From positions 6,686,001 through 6,750,000 of the forward strand of contig NZ_CP029194.1 of assembly GCF_008642375.1 (NCBI RefSeq): a DNA stretch of 64,000 bases. The letters are read 5' to 3'. The stretch is from Streptomyces venezuelae. GTDB lineage: Bacteria > Actinomycetota > Actinomycetes > Streptomycetales > Streptomycetaceae. The position numbers and the translations under genes are program-made. The notes under the pieces were generated by a model. It saw only the letters and a list, made by a program, of their open reading frames with translations, was not told the origin of the DNA and made no database searches. The number at the start of each line of letters is the position of its first letter. The first letter of the stretch is position 1. Of this stretch, positions 16,470 through 25,172 are shown in pieces.

Positions 16470-17245
16470 AAGCCGGCGCGCGCCCCGCCGTCCACCGGGA
16501 GCATCAGCCCCGTCAGGTACGAGGCGGCCGGCGACAGCAGGAAGGCCGCCGTGCGCCCGAACTCCTCCGGGGTGCCGTAGCGGCGCAGCGGGATCGTGGC
16601 CTCGTTCGCCGCGCGGGCCGCGTCCGCGTCTCCGGAGAGCGCGTCGAGGGAGCGCACCCGGTCCGTGTCGATCCGGCTCGGGAGCAGCCCGACGACCCGG
16701 ACCCCGCGCGGGCCCAGGTCGTTGGCGAGGGACTTGGCGAAGCCGGCGAGCCCGGGGCGCAGCCCGTTCGAGATGGTCAGGCCGGGGATCGGCTCGTGGA
16801 CCGAAGCGGACAGGACGAAGCCGATCACTCCGCCCTCGGTCAGCGTCTCGGCCGCGGCGCGCGCCAGCCGTACGGCCCCGAGGAAGACGGTGTCGAAGGC
16901 GGCCGCCCACTGCTCGTCGGTGTTGTCGGCCGCGAAGCCGGGCGCAGGGCCCCCGACGCTGATCAGGATGCCGTCGAAGCCGCCGAACCGAGCCCGCGCC
17001 TCGGCGATCAGCCGGGCGGGGGTCCCCGGGTCGGCGTTGTCGGCGGCGAAACCGGCGACCACGGCCCCGTCCGAACCCCCGCCCAGCTCGGCCACGGCGT
17101 CCGCGACCGACTTCTCCTCGCGCCCGGTGATCAGCACCTTCGCGCCCTCGGCGAGCAGCGCCTCCGCCGAGGCCCTGCCGAGCCCCCGTGTCGCGCCGGT
17201 CACCACGTACACACGGTCCTTCAGTCCAAGATCCATGGACCCCAT
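16466..17245 (-). CDS. Atypical SDR-fold protein without the catalytic Tyr/Lys, 259 aa
   Basis: Rossmann fold with the cofactor motif TGATRGLG (N-terminus) and SVGGPAPG replacing the usual NNAG. The conserved Ser is in VLSASV, but the YxxxK segment reads TISNGLRPGLAGF, so aligned Tyr is Ser and Lys is Arg. Such degenerate members exist in actinomycetes. The C-terminus (YLTGLMLPVDGGARAGF) is SDR-like. The ATG at 17245 and one at 17236 are both possible. It starts 6 nt after the GH15 gene stop, so translation is coupled. Confidence 0.82.
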   Translation of the reverse strand: MGSMDLGLKDRVYVVTGATRGLGRASAEALLAEGAKVLITGREEKSVADAVAELGGGSDGAVVAGFAADNADPGTPARLIAEARARFGGFDGILISVGGPAPGFAADNTDEQWAAAFDTVFLGAVRLARAAAETLTEGGVIGFVLSASVHEPIPGLTISNGLRPGLAGFAKSLANDLGPRGVRVVGLLPSRIDTDRVRSLDALSGDADAARAANEATIPLRRYGTPEEFGRTAAFLLSPAASYLTGLMLPVDGGARAGF

Positions 17246-17251
17246 CCTGAC

Positions 17252-19102
17252 CTACTCCGCCGCCTCCGCGCCCTCCTGCGGCCCCTCCTGCGCCCCCTCC
17301 GCCTCCTTCGCCACCGGCTCCGTCGCCTCCTCCTCGAAGGCGAGCCCGAGGGCGGTGCCCACGAGCCCGATGTGGCTGAAGGCCTGCGGGAAGTTGCCCA
17401 GCTGGCGCCCGGCAACCGGGTCGTACTCCTCCGCGAGGAGCCCCACGTCGTTGCGGAGGGAGACGAGCCGGTCGAAGAGCTTGCGCGCCTCCTCGGTCCT
17501 GCCGGTCAGCCGCAGCGCGTCCGCAAGCCAGAACGAGCAGACGAGGAACGTCCCCTCCTGGCCCGGGAGCCCGTCCACCGCTCCGGTGGCCGTGCTGTAG
17601 CGGTTCAGGAACCCGCCGTGCAGCAGCTCCGTCTGTACGGCGTCCACCGTCCCGACCACCCGGGGGTCGTCCGGCGGCAGGAAGCCGACCTGGGGGATGA
17701 GCAGCGTGGCGGCGTCCAGCTCCTGCGAGCCGTACGACTGGGTGAAGGTGTTCCGGACGGGGTCGTACGCCTTCGCGCACACCTCGGCGTGGATCTCGTC
17801 GCGCATCGCCCGCCAGCGCGCCGCGTCACCCGGCAGCGTGGGCTGCGCCTCCAGGGTGCGCACCGCCCGGTCGGCGGCCACCCAGGCCATCACCTTCGAG
17901 TGGGTGAAGTGGCGGCGCGGCCCGCGCACCTCCCACAGCCCCTCGTCGGGGTCCCGCCAGGTCGACTCCAGGAAGCCGAGCAGGCTCAGCTGGAGGCTCC
18001 AGGCGTGCCGCTTCGCGGGGATGCCGGCCTGCCGCGCGCGGAAGAGCGAGTCCATGACCTCGCCGTACACGTCGAGCTGGAACTGCTCCACGGCCGCGTT
18101 CCCGGTCCGTACCGGCATCGAGTCGGCGTAGCCGCGCAGCCACGGCAGGGTGGTCTCGGGCAGCCGCCGCTCCCCGGCGGGGCCGTACATGATCTGGAGG
18201 TCGGCCGGGTCGCCGGCGACCGAGCGCAGCAGCCAGTCCCGCCAGGCGACGGCCTCGTCGACGTACCCCGCGGCGAGCAGCACGCCGAGGGTGAGGGAGG
18301 AGTCGCGCAGCCAGCAGGCGCGGTAGTCCCAGTTCCGTACGCCGCCGAGCTCCTCCGGCAGGGAGGTGGTGGGGGCGGCGACGATCCCGCCGGTCGGGGC
18401 GTAGGTGAGCGCCTTGAGGGTGATCAGGGAGCGGAGCACCGCCTCCCGGTGGGGGCCCCGGTAGGTGCAGCGGGCGGACCACTCCCGCCAGTCCGCGAGG
18501 CACAGCTCCAGGGCCTCGAAGGGGTCGACGAGGTCGGGGCGCGGCTCGTGCGAGGGGTGCCAGGTCAGGACGAAGGCCACCTTCTCGCCCGGGGTGACGG
18601 TGAAGGAGGAGCAGGTGGCGAACTGCTGGCCCCAGGTCTTCACGGCCGGCTCGCTGCGCAGCCAGACGGAGTCGGGCCCGGCGATCGCGACCCGGTGGCC
18701 GTCGGCGCGGCGCATCCAGGGCACGATCGAGCCGTAGTCGAAGCGCAGCCGCAGGACGGAGCTCATCTCGACGGTGCCGCTGACGCCCTCCACGATCCGC
18801 ATGACGTCGGGGGACACGTCCCGCTGGGGCATGAAGTCGACGACCTTGACGGTGCCGGTGCGGGTCGTCCAGTAGGTCTCCAGGACGAGGGAGTCCTCGG
18901 CGTAGCGCCGGGTCGTGCAGGTCGTGGCACCCTTGGGTGCGATCCGCCAGTGGCCGTTGTTCTCGTCGCCGAGCAGCGCGGCGAAACAGGCGGCCGAGTC
19001 GAAGCGGGGCAGACACAGCCAGTCGATCGACCCGTCACGGCCGACGAGCGCGGCGGTCTGGAGATCGCCGATGAGGGCGTAGTCGTCGATACGTTGCGTC
19101 AC
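17252..19102 (-). CDS. GH15 glycoside hydrolase (trehalase/glucoamylase-type), 616 aa
   Basis: N-terminal beta-sandwich (about 1-220) starting with YALIGDLQTAALVGRDGSIDWLCLPRFDS, then an (alpha/alpha)6 barrel. Likely general acid Glu391 in GLWEVRG and general base in GLLAEEYD near the C-terminus. NWDYRACWLRDSSLTLGVL is the GH15 substrate-site signature. Mycobacterial and Streptomyces members of this type are trehalases (recollection), so cytosolic trehalose hydrolysis during spore germination or osmotic recovery is likely, though glucoamylase activity cannot be excluded. The last 30 residues are a Glu/Ala tail (EEEATEPVAKEAEGAQEG). GTG start at 19102. Confidence 0.88.
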   Translation of the reverse strand: MTQRIDDYALIGDLQTAALVGRDGSIDWLCLPRFDSAACFAALLGDENNGHWRIAPKGATTCTTRRYAEDSLVLETYWTTRTGTVKVVDFMPQRDVSPDVMRIVEGVSGTVEMSSVLRLRFDYGSIVPWMRRADGHRVAIAGPDSVWLRSEPAVKTWGQQFATCSSFTVTPGEKVAFVLTWHPSHEPRPDLVDPFEALELCLADWREWSARCTYRGPHREAVLRSLITLKALTYAPTGGIVAAPTTSLPEELGGVRNWDYRACWLRDSSLTLGVLLAAGYVDEAVAWRDWLLRSVAGDPADLQIMYGPAGERRLPETTLPWLRGYADSMPVRTGNAAVEQFQLDVYGEVMDSLFRARQAGIPAKRHAWSLQLSLLGFLESTWRDPDEGLWEVRGPRRHFTHSKVMAWVAADRAVRTLEAQPTLPGDAARWRAMRDEIHAEVCAKAYDPVRNTFTQSYGSQELDAATLLIPQVGFLPPDDPRVVGTVDAVQTELLHGGFLNRYSTATGAVDGLPGQEGTFLVCSFWLADALRLTGRTEEARKLFDRLVSLRNDVGLLAEEYDPVAGRQLGNFPQAFSHIGLVGTALGLAFEEEATEPVAKEAEGAQEGPQEGAEAAE

Positions 19103-19136
19103 GCTTTGGGCTGTTCCCGGAAGTGACGCCCGTCAA

Positions 19137-19988
19137 TCAGAGGGACGGGGTGGCCTGGACCGCGGCCGTGTCCCCGGCCGCGTCCCCGTCACCTTCTCCG
19201 TCGCCTTCTCCACCCCCGTCACCGGCGGCTTCGGCGCGGGCCGCGGCCTGCCGGTCCTGCCTCTCCCGGCGTACGAGGATCACCCAGCCGACGGGCACCC
19301 CGGCGGCGAAGAGCCACCACTGCACCGCGTACGCCATGTGCGCGCCGATCGATTCGTGATCGGGCTCGGCGATCGGCTCGGGGGTGCCGCCGGCCGACTC
19401 GGGGGTGATCAGTTCGAGGTAGCCGCCGAGGACCTCGCGGCCGATGAGCGCGGCCTGCTGCTCGCTGTTGATCAGCATCACCTGGCGGTCCGGCAGACCC
19501 TTGAGGTCCTTGATGCCGCTGGCGCCGGTCGTCTCGTCCGCCTTGAGCCGGCCGGTGACGGTGACCTCGCCCTTGGGCGCGGGGGGCACCGGCGGGTAGG
19601 CGCGCTGCTCGGCGGCGGCCGGCACCCAGCCGCGGTTGACCAGGAGGATCCGGCCGTCCCTCAGGACCAGCGGGCTCAGGACGTGCACGCCCACCTTGTC
19701 GTCGGTGGAGGTGCGCCGGCGGACGACCACCTCGTGGGCGGTGTCGAAGGTGCCGGTGGCGGTGACCTGCCGCCAGTAGTCGGCGCGCGGGACGGTGTGG
19801 CCGGGAGAGGTGAGCTCCTCGACCGGGACCGGCTTCGCCTTGAGGTTGTCGGCGATCAGGGCGTTCTGGGCCACACGGCGTTCGTGCCGGTGGAACTGCC
19901 AGAAGCCCAGCTCGATCATCGTGGGGACGAGGACGAGGGCGATGAGGGTGAGGATCACCCATTGCCGGGACAACAGGAAGCGGTACAC
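19137..19988 (-). CDS. SURF1-family cytochrome oxidase assembly protein, 283 aa
   Basis: SURF1 topology: an N-terminal helix (FLLSRQWVILTLIALVLVPTMIELGFWQFHR), a periplasmic domain with VRRRTSTDDKVGVHVLSPLVLRDGRILLVNRGWVP, and a C-terminal helix (AHMAYAVQWWLFAAGVPVGWVIL). It assists haem a insertion and assembly of the aa3 oxidase. The C-terminus carries an acidic Gly/Asp/Glu tail encoded by hexanucleotide-like repeats (19168-19220). The GTG at 19988 gives MYRFLLS, the typical family start; a TTG five codons upstream is possible. The 5' flank has an ATCGTT/AACGAT inverted repeat (20064-20082). Confidence 0.88.
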   Translation of the reverse strand: MYRFLLSRQWVILTLIALVLVPTMIELGFWQFHRHERRVAQNALIADNLKAKPVPVEELTSPGHTVPRADYWRQVTATGTFDTAHEVVVRRRTSTDDKVGVHVLSPLVLRDGRILLVNRGWVPAAAEQRAYPPVPPAPKGEVTVTGRLKADETTGASGIKDLKGLPDRQVMLINSEQQAALIGREVLGGYLELITPESAGGTPEPIAEPDHESIGAHMAYAVQWWLFAAGVPVGWVILVRRERQDRQAAARAEAAGDGGGEGDGEGDGDAAGDTAAVQATPSL

Positions 19989-20111
19989 CCCATGACGGTA
20001 CAACCGGGGTCATGGGGTGCGTGCGGCGGGGTTCGGCCGACCCGGGGAGGCCGCGCGCCCAGGATCGTTTCCTCAGAACGATGTGCCGGTTTGGAGTCGT
20101 GGACCGGCCGG

Positions 20112-20345
20112 TCACACCCTGTCGACGATGCCCACCTTTCCCTCCGCGCGGGCGCAGTGGGCGCCGCAGTACCAGCTGCCCTCGCTCTCGACGCCCTGCC
20201 CGATGATCTGGACGCGACAGTGCTCGCAGATGGGCGCCATGCGGTGGATGGCGCACGCGAAGCAGTCGAAGACGTGAATCGCGCCCTGGGCATGGACCTC
20301 GAAGGACATGCCGTAATCGTTTCCGCAGACCTCACAACGTGCCAT
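20112..20345 (-). CDS. Small Cys-rich putative metal-binding protein (metallothionein/zinc-ribbon-like), 77 aa
   Basis: Four Cys pairs: CEVC at the N-terminus, CFAC, CEHC and CGAHC, with His residues between them. This would hold two zinc ribbons or a small cluster. Similar Streptomyces proteins are sometimes called prokaryotic metallothionein (recollection). No signal peptide or membrane segment. Stand-alone gene between the SURF1 and exonuclease genes. Function unknown. Confidence 0.8.
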   Translation of the reverse strand: MARCEVCGNDYGMSFEVHAQGAIHVFDCFACAIHRMAPICEHCRVQIIGQGVESEGSWYCGAHCARAEGKVGIVDRV

Positions 20346-20408
20346 GCGCCACAGGGTGGAGCTCCCGGCGGGCGGGCGCAGCGAGCCACGCCCACCCGGC
20401 CCCGCGCG

Positions 20409-21401
20409 TCACCCGTCTGCCGGGGCCACGTCCCGCAGCAGCTGCGTGTAGGCCGCCTCGTCGACGACCGGCGTCCCGAAGGACTTCGCCTTCAGCGTCT
20501 TGGAGGTGGGCGCGTCCGGGTCGTTCGTGACGAGCAGGCTCGTCAGCCGGGAGACGCTGGTGGCGACATGGAGCCCGGCCTCGACCGTGCGGTCCTCCAG
20601 GAGCTCCCGGTCGACGGAGGTGTCGCCGGAGAAGGCCACCCGCATGCCCTGCTTGAGCGGCCGGTCCGTCTCGTACCGCCCGGGGTTGGGGTACGGGCAG
20701 GCGGGGCGCTTCCGGGAGGGGCGCCAGGAGTTCATGCGGTACGCGGACGACGACGGCGCCGCGTACGAACCCTGGTGGCCGATCCGGGGCTGCGCCGGGG
20801 CCCCGGCCCACTCCGTCAGCGGCCGGCACTCCAGGAGCGGCAGCCGGACGTTCCGCTCGGCCGCCGCGTGCAGGCTCGGCCGGAACGCCTCGGCGAGGAC
20901 CCGCGCGTCGTCCAGCGCGTTGTGCGCGCGCTGCTGGACGACGCCGAAGTGCGCGGCGAGCGTCGCCAGCTTGTGGTTGGGCAGCGGCAGCGACAGCTCC
21001 TTGGCGAGCGCGATCGTGCACAGGCGCTGCCGCACGGGCGCGGTCCGCTCGGCGCGCGCGTACTCCCTGGCGATCATCTGCCAGTCGAACATCGCGTTGT
21101 GCGCGACCAGGACCCGGCCGTCGAGCCGGTCCGCGAACTCCGCCGCGATCTCCGGGAAGAGCGGCGCGCCCTCCAGGACGTCGCTGGTCAGCCCGTGGAT
21201 CCAGACGGGCCCGGGGTCGCGCTCGGGGTTGACGAGCGTGTACCAGTGGTCCTCGACGTTCCCTTGGGCGTCCAGCCGGTAGACGGCAGCAGAGACTATC
21301 CGGTCGTCGCGCGCGAGGCCGGTGGTCTCCACGTCGACGACCGCGTACCCCTGTGGGTAGGCGGCCGGCCACGTCGCTGCTGTCGTACGGTCGTCGAGCA
21401 T
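20409..21401 (-). CDS. DEDDh 3'-5' exonuclease with BRCT domain (DnaQ/epsilon-like), 330 aa
   Basis: ExoI motif VVDVETTGL, ExoII LVAHNAMFDWQM and ExoIII with HNALDDARVLAE give the DEDDh core (about residues 18-180). The linker holds a Pro/Arg stretch (SWRPSRKRPACPYPNPGRY). A C-terminal BRCT domain (about 250-325) runs MRVAFSGDTSVDRELLEDRTVEAGLHVATSVSRLTSLLVTND. Related to the epsilon subunit of Pol III; likely a repair or proofreading exonuclease. The ATG at 21401 follows the TetR stop by 2 nt. Confidence 0.9.
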   Translation of the reverse strand: MLDDRTTAATWPAAYPQGYAVVDVETTGLARDDRIVSAAVYRLDAQGNVEDHWYTLVNPERDPGPVWIHGLTSDVLEGAPLFPEIAAEFADRLDGRVLVAHNAMFDWQMIAREYARAERTAPVRQRLCTIALAKELSLPLPNHKLATLAAHFGVVQQRAHNALDDARVLAEAFRPSLHAAAERNVRLPLLECRPLTEWAGAPAQPRIGHQGSYAAPSSSAYRMNSWRPSRKRPACPYPNPGRYETDRPLKQGMRVAFSGDTSVDRELLEDRTVEAGLHVATSVSRLTSLLVTNDPDAPTSKTLKAKSFGTPVVDEAAYTQLLRDVAPADG

Positions 21402-21403
21402 GG

Positions 21404-22072
21404 TCAAAGAGAATACGGCCCGCGACCGACAGCCCCGTCCCCGGTGTCCCCGGAGGCCCCGGCGAGCAGACCGTCCACCAGCGCCCGTACCGAGTCGACG
21501 AAGAGCGCCTCCGTGTCGATCGGCGCGGCCAGGGCCCGGGCCAGCTCGGCGTCCGACCCGGCCGTCTCCTCGCGCCACAGCTCCTCCTCGGCGGGGGACT
21601 GCGCGGGGGCCCGCTCGCGGTTGCGCTCCACCAGGACGTAGCCGACGACCTGGAACTGCAGCGCGCGGACGGCCCGCGCCGCGTGCGCCCCGCGCAGCCC
21701 CGCAGCGTGGGCCTCATGGGCCAGGGCGCGCTGGGCCGGCAGGAACATCCGCTCCGTCAGGCCCCGTTCGTGGACCATCGCCACCAGGTGCGGGCGCTCG
21801 CGCAGGGCGCGCCGCAGCGAGCGGGCGACCGAGACGATCCGCTCGGCGGGGGTCTTCCCGCGCGGGCGGATCGTGCCGAGGTCGGTGACCGTCCGGCTGA
21901 CGAGCGCGTCGAGGAGCGACTCGCGGTTGCCGACGTGCCAGTAGATCGAGGTGACCGCCGTGCCCAGCTCGGCGGCGAGCCTGCGCATGGTCAGGGCGGC
22001 CGGGCCGTGCTCCCTCACCAGGGCGGCGGCGGTGTCCAGGACTTCGTCGCGGCTCAGTGCCGAGCGTGCCAT
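21404..22072 (-). CDS. TetR/AcrR family transcriptional regulator, 222 aa
   Basis: N-terminal HTH: SRDEVLDTAAALVREHGPAALTMRRLAAELGTAVTSIYWHVGNRESLLDALV, the TetR signature. The C-terminal ligand domain is unique. It is divergent from the four-gene operon starting at 22182, and a perfect 15-bp palindrome lies between them, so local repression is probable. The ATG at 22072 was chosen because conserved HTH sequence follows directly. Its stop is only 2 nt from the exonuclease start, so the two may be cotranscribed, which is odd functionally. Confidence 0.9.
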   Translation of the reverse strand: MARSALSRDEVLDTAAALVREHGPAALTMRRLAAELGTAVTSIYWHVGNRESLLDALVSRTVTDLGTIRPRGKTPAERIVSVARSLRRALRERPHLVAMVHERGLTERMFLPAQRALAHEAHAAGLRGAHAARAVRALQFQVVGYVLVERNRERAPAQSPAEEELWREETAGSDAELARALAAPIDTEALFVDSVRALVDGLLAGASGDTGDGAVGRGPYSL

Positions 22073-22126
22073 CGCTCTCCCCCAACTCCTCGGCGTGCAC
22101 GGGTCTTTACCCTTCATCGGCGACGG

Positions 22127-22141
22127 TGTAACTGTGTTACA
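22127..22141. promoter_or_regulatory. Perfect palindromic operator between tetR and its divergent operon
   Basis: TGTAAC-TGT-GTTACA, 6-bp arms around 3 nt, centred in the 109-bp divergent gap. Size and symmetry fit a TetR operator controlling both directions. Confidence 0.75.
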
Positions 22142-22181
22142 GGCCGACTGTCCAGAGGACCTTCCCGAAGGGTGGTACGTC

Positions 22182-22979
22182 ATGGCACGAGTACGGTACG
22201 GCGCCCGCACCGACGCCGAGATCGCGGCGGCGCGCACGAAGAGCGCGAAGCTCCCCGACATCTGGTCCACCGGAGTGGTCGCCGTCTGGGAGACCGACCC
22301 CGACGTCGTCGCGGCGATCCTGCCGCCCCCGCTGAAACCCACGGCACGCCCCCTCGTCCGCGCCAACATCAGCCGGGTCGACCTCACCGGCTACCCCCTG
22401 GGCGCCGGCTCCGTGGCGGTCGCCGCCGCCCACGGCGACCGCGAGGGCTGGTACCCGCTGGTCATGCCGATGACCCACGAGCGCGCCCTGATCGGCGGGC
22501 GGGAGGTCTTCGGCGAGCCGAAGAAGCTGGGCGAGGTCACGGTCGAGCGCGAAGGCCTCGTCGTCCGCGCGGCCCTCGCCCGGCACGGCATCGCCTTCGT
22601 CGAGGTGCGCGGCGCCGTCTCCGGCCCGCTGCCGCTGCCGGAGCCCGTCGAGAAGACCGACTTCTACTTCAAGTTCCTGCCGGGGGTGGACGGCACCGGC
22701 TTCGACGCCGACCCCGTCCTCGTCCACTGCGTCCGCAACGAGAAGGTGCGGAAGCTGGAGCGGGTCACCGGTGACGTGGTCCTGCGCGAGTCCATGTACG
22801 ACCCGGTGGCCGACCTGCCCGTACGCCGGCTCGTCGAGATCACGATCGGCGAGAAGACCACCGACCAGCGGGGCACGGTCGCCGAACGCGTCTCCGCGCA
22901 GGCGCTGCTGCCCTACGTCCACCAGCGGTACGACGACCCGCTGCAGATCCTCGACGGCCCCCCGGAAGGAAGTGTCTGA
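22182..22979 (+). CDS. Acetoacetate decarboxylase-like protein, 265 aa
   Basis: ADC fold: REVFGEPKKLGEVTVERE contains the Lys-Lys pair that in acetoacetate decarboxylase forms the Schiff base. Also PLVMPMTHERALIGG and a C-terminal YVHQRYDDPLQIL. Relatives act on beta-keto or cyclic acids and are not always decarboxylases. The ATG at 22182 has GAAGGG about 9 nt upstream. First gene of the operon; its TGA shares one base with the next ATG. Confidence 0.82.
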   Translation: MARVRYGARTDAEIAAARTKSAKLPDIWSTGVVAVWETDPDVVAAILPPPLKPTARPLVRANISRVDLTGYPLGAGSVAVAAAHGDREGWYPLVMPMTHERALIGGREVFGEPKKLGEVTVEREGLVVRAALARHGIAFVEVRGAVSGPLPLPEPVEKTDFYFKFLPGVDGTGFDADPVLVHCVRNEKVRKLERVTGDVVLRESMYDPVADLPVRRLVEITIGEKTTDQRGTVAERVSAQALLPYVHQRYDDPLQILDGPPEGSV

Positions 22980-23878
22980 TGGAGCTGCGCGCGGGACAGG
23001 TCGCCGTCGTCACGGGCGCGGCGAGCGGCATCGGGCTCGCCATGGCCCGCCGCTTCGCCGCCGAGGGCATGTCCGTCGTCCTCGGGGACGTCGAGCCGGG
23101 CGCCCTCGCGGAGGCCGCCGACGAACTGATGGCGGGCGGGGCGCAGATCCTCGCCCGCACGGTCGACGTCTCCGACCCCGGCGCGGTCCGGGCGTTCGCG
23201 GACGCGGCGTTCGACACCTTCGGCGCGGTCCACGTCCTCTGCAACAACGCCGGCGTCGGCTCCGGCGCCGAGGGCCGGATGTGGGAGCACGAACCGAACG
23301 ACTGGAAATGGGCGTTCTCCGTCAACATCTGGGGCGTCTTCCACGGCATCCAGGCCTTCCTCCCGCGCATGATCGCGAGCGGCGAGCCCGGCCACGTCGT
23401 CAACACCTCCTCCGCCGACGGGGGCATCGCCCCGCTGCCCACCGCCTCCGTGTACGCGGTCACCAAGGCGGCCGTCGTCACGATGACCGAGTCGCTCTAC
23501 GCCCACCTGCGGGCCGAGCACGCGCGGGTGGGCGCCTCCGTACTGTTCCCCGGCCCGCACATGCTCCGCACGGGCCTGTGGGAGTCGCACCGCAACCGGC
23601 CCGAGCGCTTCGCGAAGGAGCGCCCGCGCAGGAGCCCGTACCGCAGCCTCGACCAGTGGGAGGCCGCGATGAAGGAGGCCGGGCAGGAGATCGCCTTCAC
23701 GCCGGTGGAGGACGTCGCCGAGCTGGTCGTCGAGGGCATCCGCGCCGACCGGTTCTGGATGCTGCCGGAGAGCGAGCACAGCGACGACCAGATCCGGGCG
23801 CGCTCGCGGTCGATGCTCGACCGCGCCAACCCGTCGTACCTGGAGAGCTTCATCCTCGACCGGACCGACCGAGACTGA
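22979..23878 (+). CDS. SDR-family oxidoreductase, 299 aa
   Basis: Classical SDR: TGAASGIG cofactor site, NNAG motif (CNNAGVGSG), Ser in NTSSADGG and catalytic YAVTK. The Tyr/Lys pair is intact, unlike the 16.5-kb SDR. The long C-terminus (about 90 residues after the core) with SHRNRPERFAKERPRRSPYRS suggests a bulky lipophilic substrate. Overlaps the preceding stop by one base and precedes two amidohydrolases. Confidence 0.9.
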   Translation: MELRAGQVAVVTGAASGIGLAMARRFAAEGMSVVLGDVEPGALAEAADELMAGGAQILARTVDVSDPGAVRAFADAAFDTFGAVHVLCNNAGVGSGAEGRMWEHEPNDWKWAFSVNIWGVFHGIQAFLPRMIASGEPGHVVNTSSADGGIAPLPTASVYAVTKAAVVTMTESLYAHLRAEHARVGASVLFPGPHMLRTGLWESHRNRPERFAKERPRRSPYRSLDQWEAAMKEAGQEIAFTPVEDVAELVVEGIRADRFWMLPESEHSDDQIRARSRSMLDRANPSYLESFILDRTDRD

Positions 23879-23890
23879 GGACGCCGACAC

Positions 23891-25171
23891 ATGACGTACG
23901 AGGACCCCTATCTGATCATCTCCTCCGACTGCCACGCCGGACTGCCCACCGAGCAGTACCGGCCCTATCTCGACCGCCGCTTCCACCGGGACTTCGACGA
24001 GTTCCTCGCCGGGCGCGAGGCGCGCCGCGAGGCGATGACCCGCCTCGGCGTGCGCAACGAGGCCTTCGCCGACAAGTGGTTCCACGACAACGAGGAGGGC
24101 CTGCGCGGCGGCTGGGACGCCGCCCAGCGGCTCAAGGAGCTCGACGGCGACGGGGTCGCCGCCGAGGTCGTGTTCCCCGACGCGGACGCCGTCGACAGCC
24201 AGACCGCCGCCCCCTTCGGCGTCGGCCTCGGTCTCTCCGGCGACCAGGACCCGGAGCTCGGCATGGCGGGCGCGCAGGCGCACAACCGCTGGCTCGCCGA
24301 GTTCGTGGGACAGAACCCCGAGCGGCACTGCGGGGTGGCGCTGCTGCCGATCACGGCCGAGCCCGCCAAGGCCGTCGCCGAGATCCACCGGGCCAAGGAG
24401 TCCGGGCTCGGCGCGCTCATGATCCCCTCCATGTGGGTGGACAAGGAGCCGTACCACGACCGCCGGTACGACCCGGTGTGGGAGGCCGCCGCCGAGACCG
24501 GCATGCCGGTCGTCACCCACTCCGGCGCCGCGCCCCGCGAGGAGTACGGCGACCACCTCGGGATCTACGTCTCCGAGGTCACCTTCTGGCCGGCGAGGCC
24601 CCTCTGGTTCCTGCTCTGGTCCGGGGTCTTCGAGCGCCACCCCGGCCTGAGGTTCGGCGTCGCCGAGTCCGGCTGCTGGTGGCTGCCCAACCTGCTCTGG
24701 TTCATGGACCGGCTCTACCTCGGCGCCCACGGCGGCAAGAAACTGTCCCCGTTCGCGGAGATGAAGCGGCCGCCGAGCGAGTACCTGGACCGGCAGGTCT
24801 TCGTCTGCGCGACCAACACCAAGCGGCGCGAGCTCGCCCAGCGGTACGAGATCGGCGTCGACAACATCCTGTGGGGCTCGGACTTCCCGCACCCGGAGGG
24901 GACCTGGCCCGCCACGCGCGCGTGGCTGCGGAACACCTTCCACGACATCCCGGTCGAGGAGACCCGGCGGATGCTCGGCCTGGCGGCGGCGGAGGTCTTC
25001 GGCTTTGACCTCCCCGCCCTCGAACCCATCGCCCGCCGGATCGGCCCCACCCCCGCCGACCTCGGCCAGCCGGCCGACCAGGCGGCCGTGGAGGCCTCCT
25101 GGGCCCGCTCGCGCGAGGTCGGCCGCCACTGGCTGACGGACCACGACTTCCCGGTGCTGGGGGCGAACTGA
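23891..25171 (+). CDS. Amidohydrolase family protein (ACMSD-like, Amidohydro_2), 426 aa
   Basis: TIM-barrel metal hydrolase or decarboxylase: N-terminal metal site SSDCHAGL, His in PVVTHSGA, and the C-terminal Asp in WGSDFPHPEG, all positions of PF04909. Length is greater than typical ACMSD because of inserts around 40-110. Probably cleaves or decarboxylates a cyclic or aromatic acid. It has a paralogue immediately downstream with 1-nt spacing. Confidence 0.88.
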   Translation: MTYEDPYLIISSDCHAGLPTEQYRPYLDRRFHRDFDEFLAGREARREAMTRLGVRNEAFADKWFHDNEEGLRGGWDAAQRLKELDGDGVAAEVVFPDADAVDSQTAAPFGVGLGLSGDQDPELGMAGAQAHNRWLAEFVGQNPERHCGVALLPITAEPAKAVAEIHRAKESGLGALMIPSMWVDKEPYHDRRYDPVWEAAAETGMPVVTHSGAAPREEYGDHLGIYVSEVTFWPARPLWFLLWSGVFERHPGLRFGVAESGCWWLPNLLWFMDRLYLGAHGGKKLSPFAEMKRPPSEYLDRQVFVCATNTKRRELAQRYEIGVDNILWGSDFPHPEGTWPATRAWLRNTFHDIPVEETRRMLGLAAAEVFGFDLPALEPIARRIGPTPADLGQPADQAAVEASWARSREVGRHWLTDHDFPVLGAN

Positions 25172-25172
25172 G

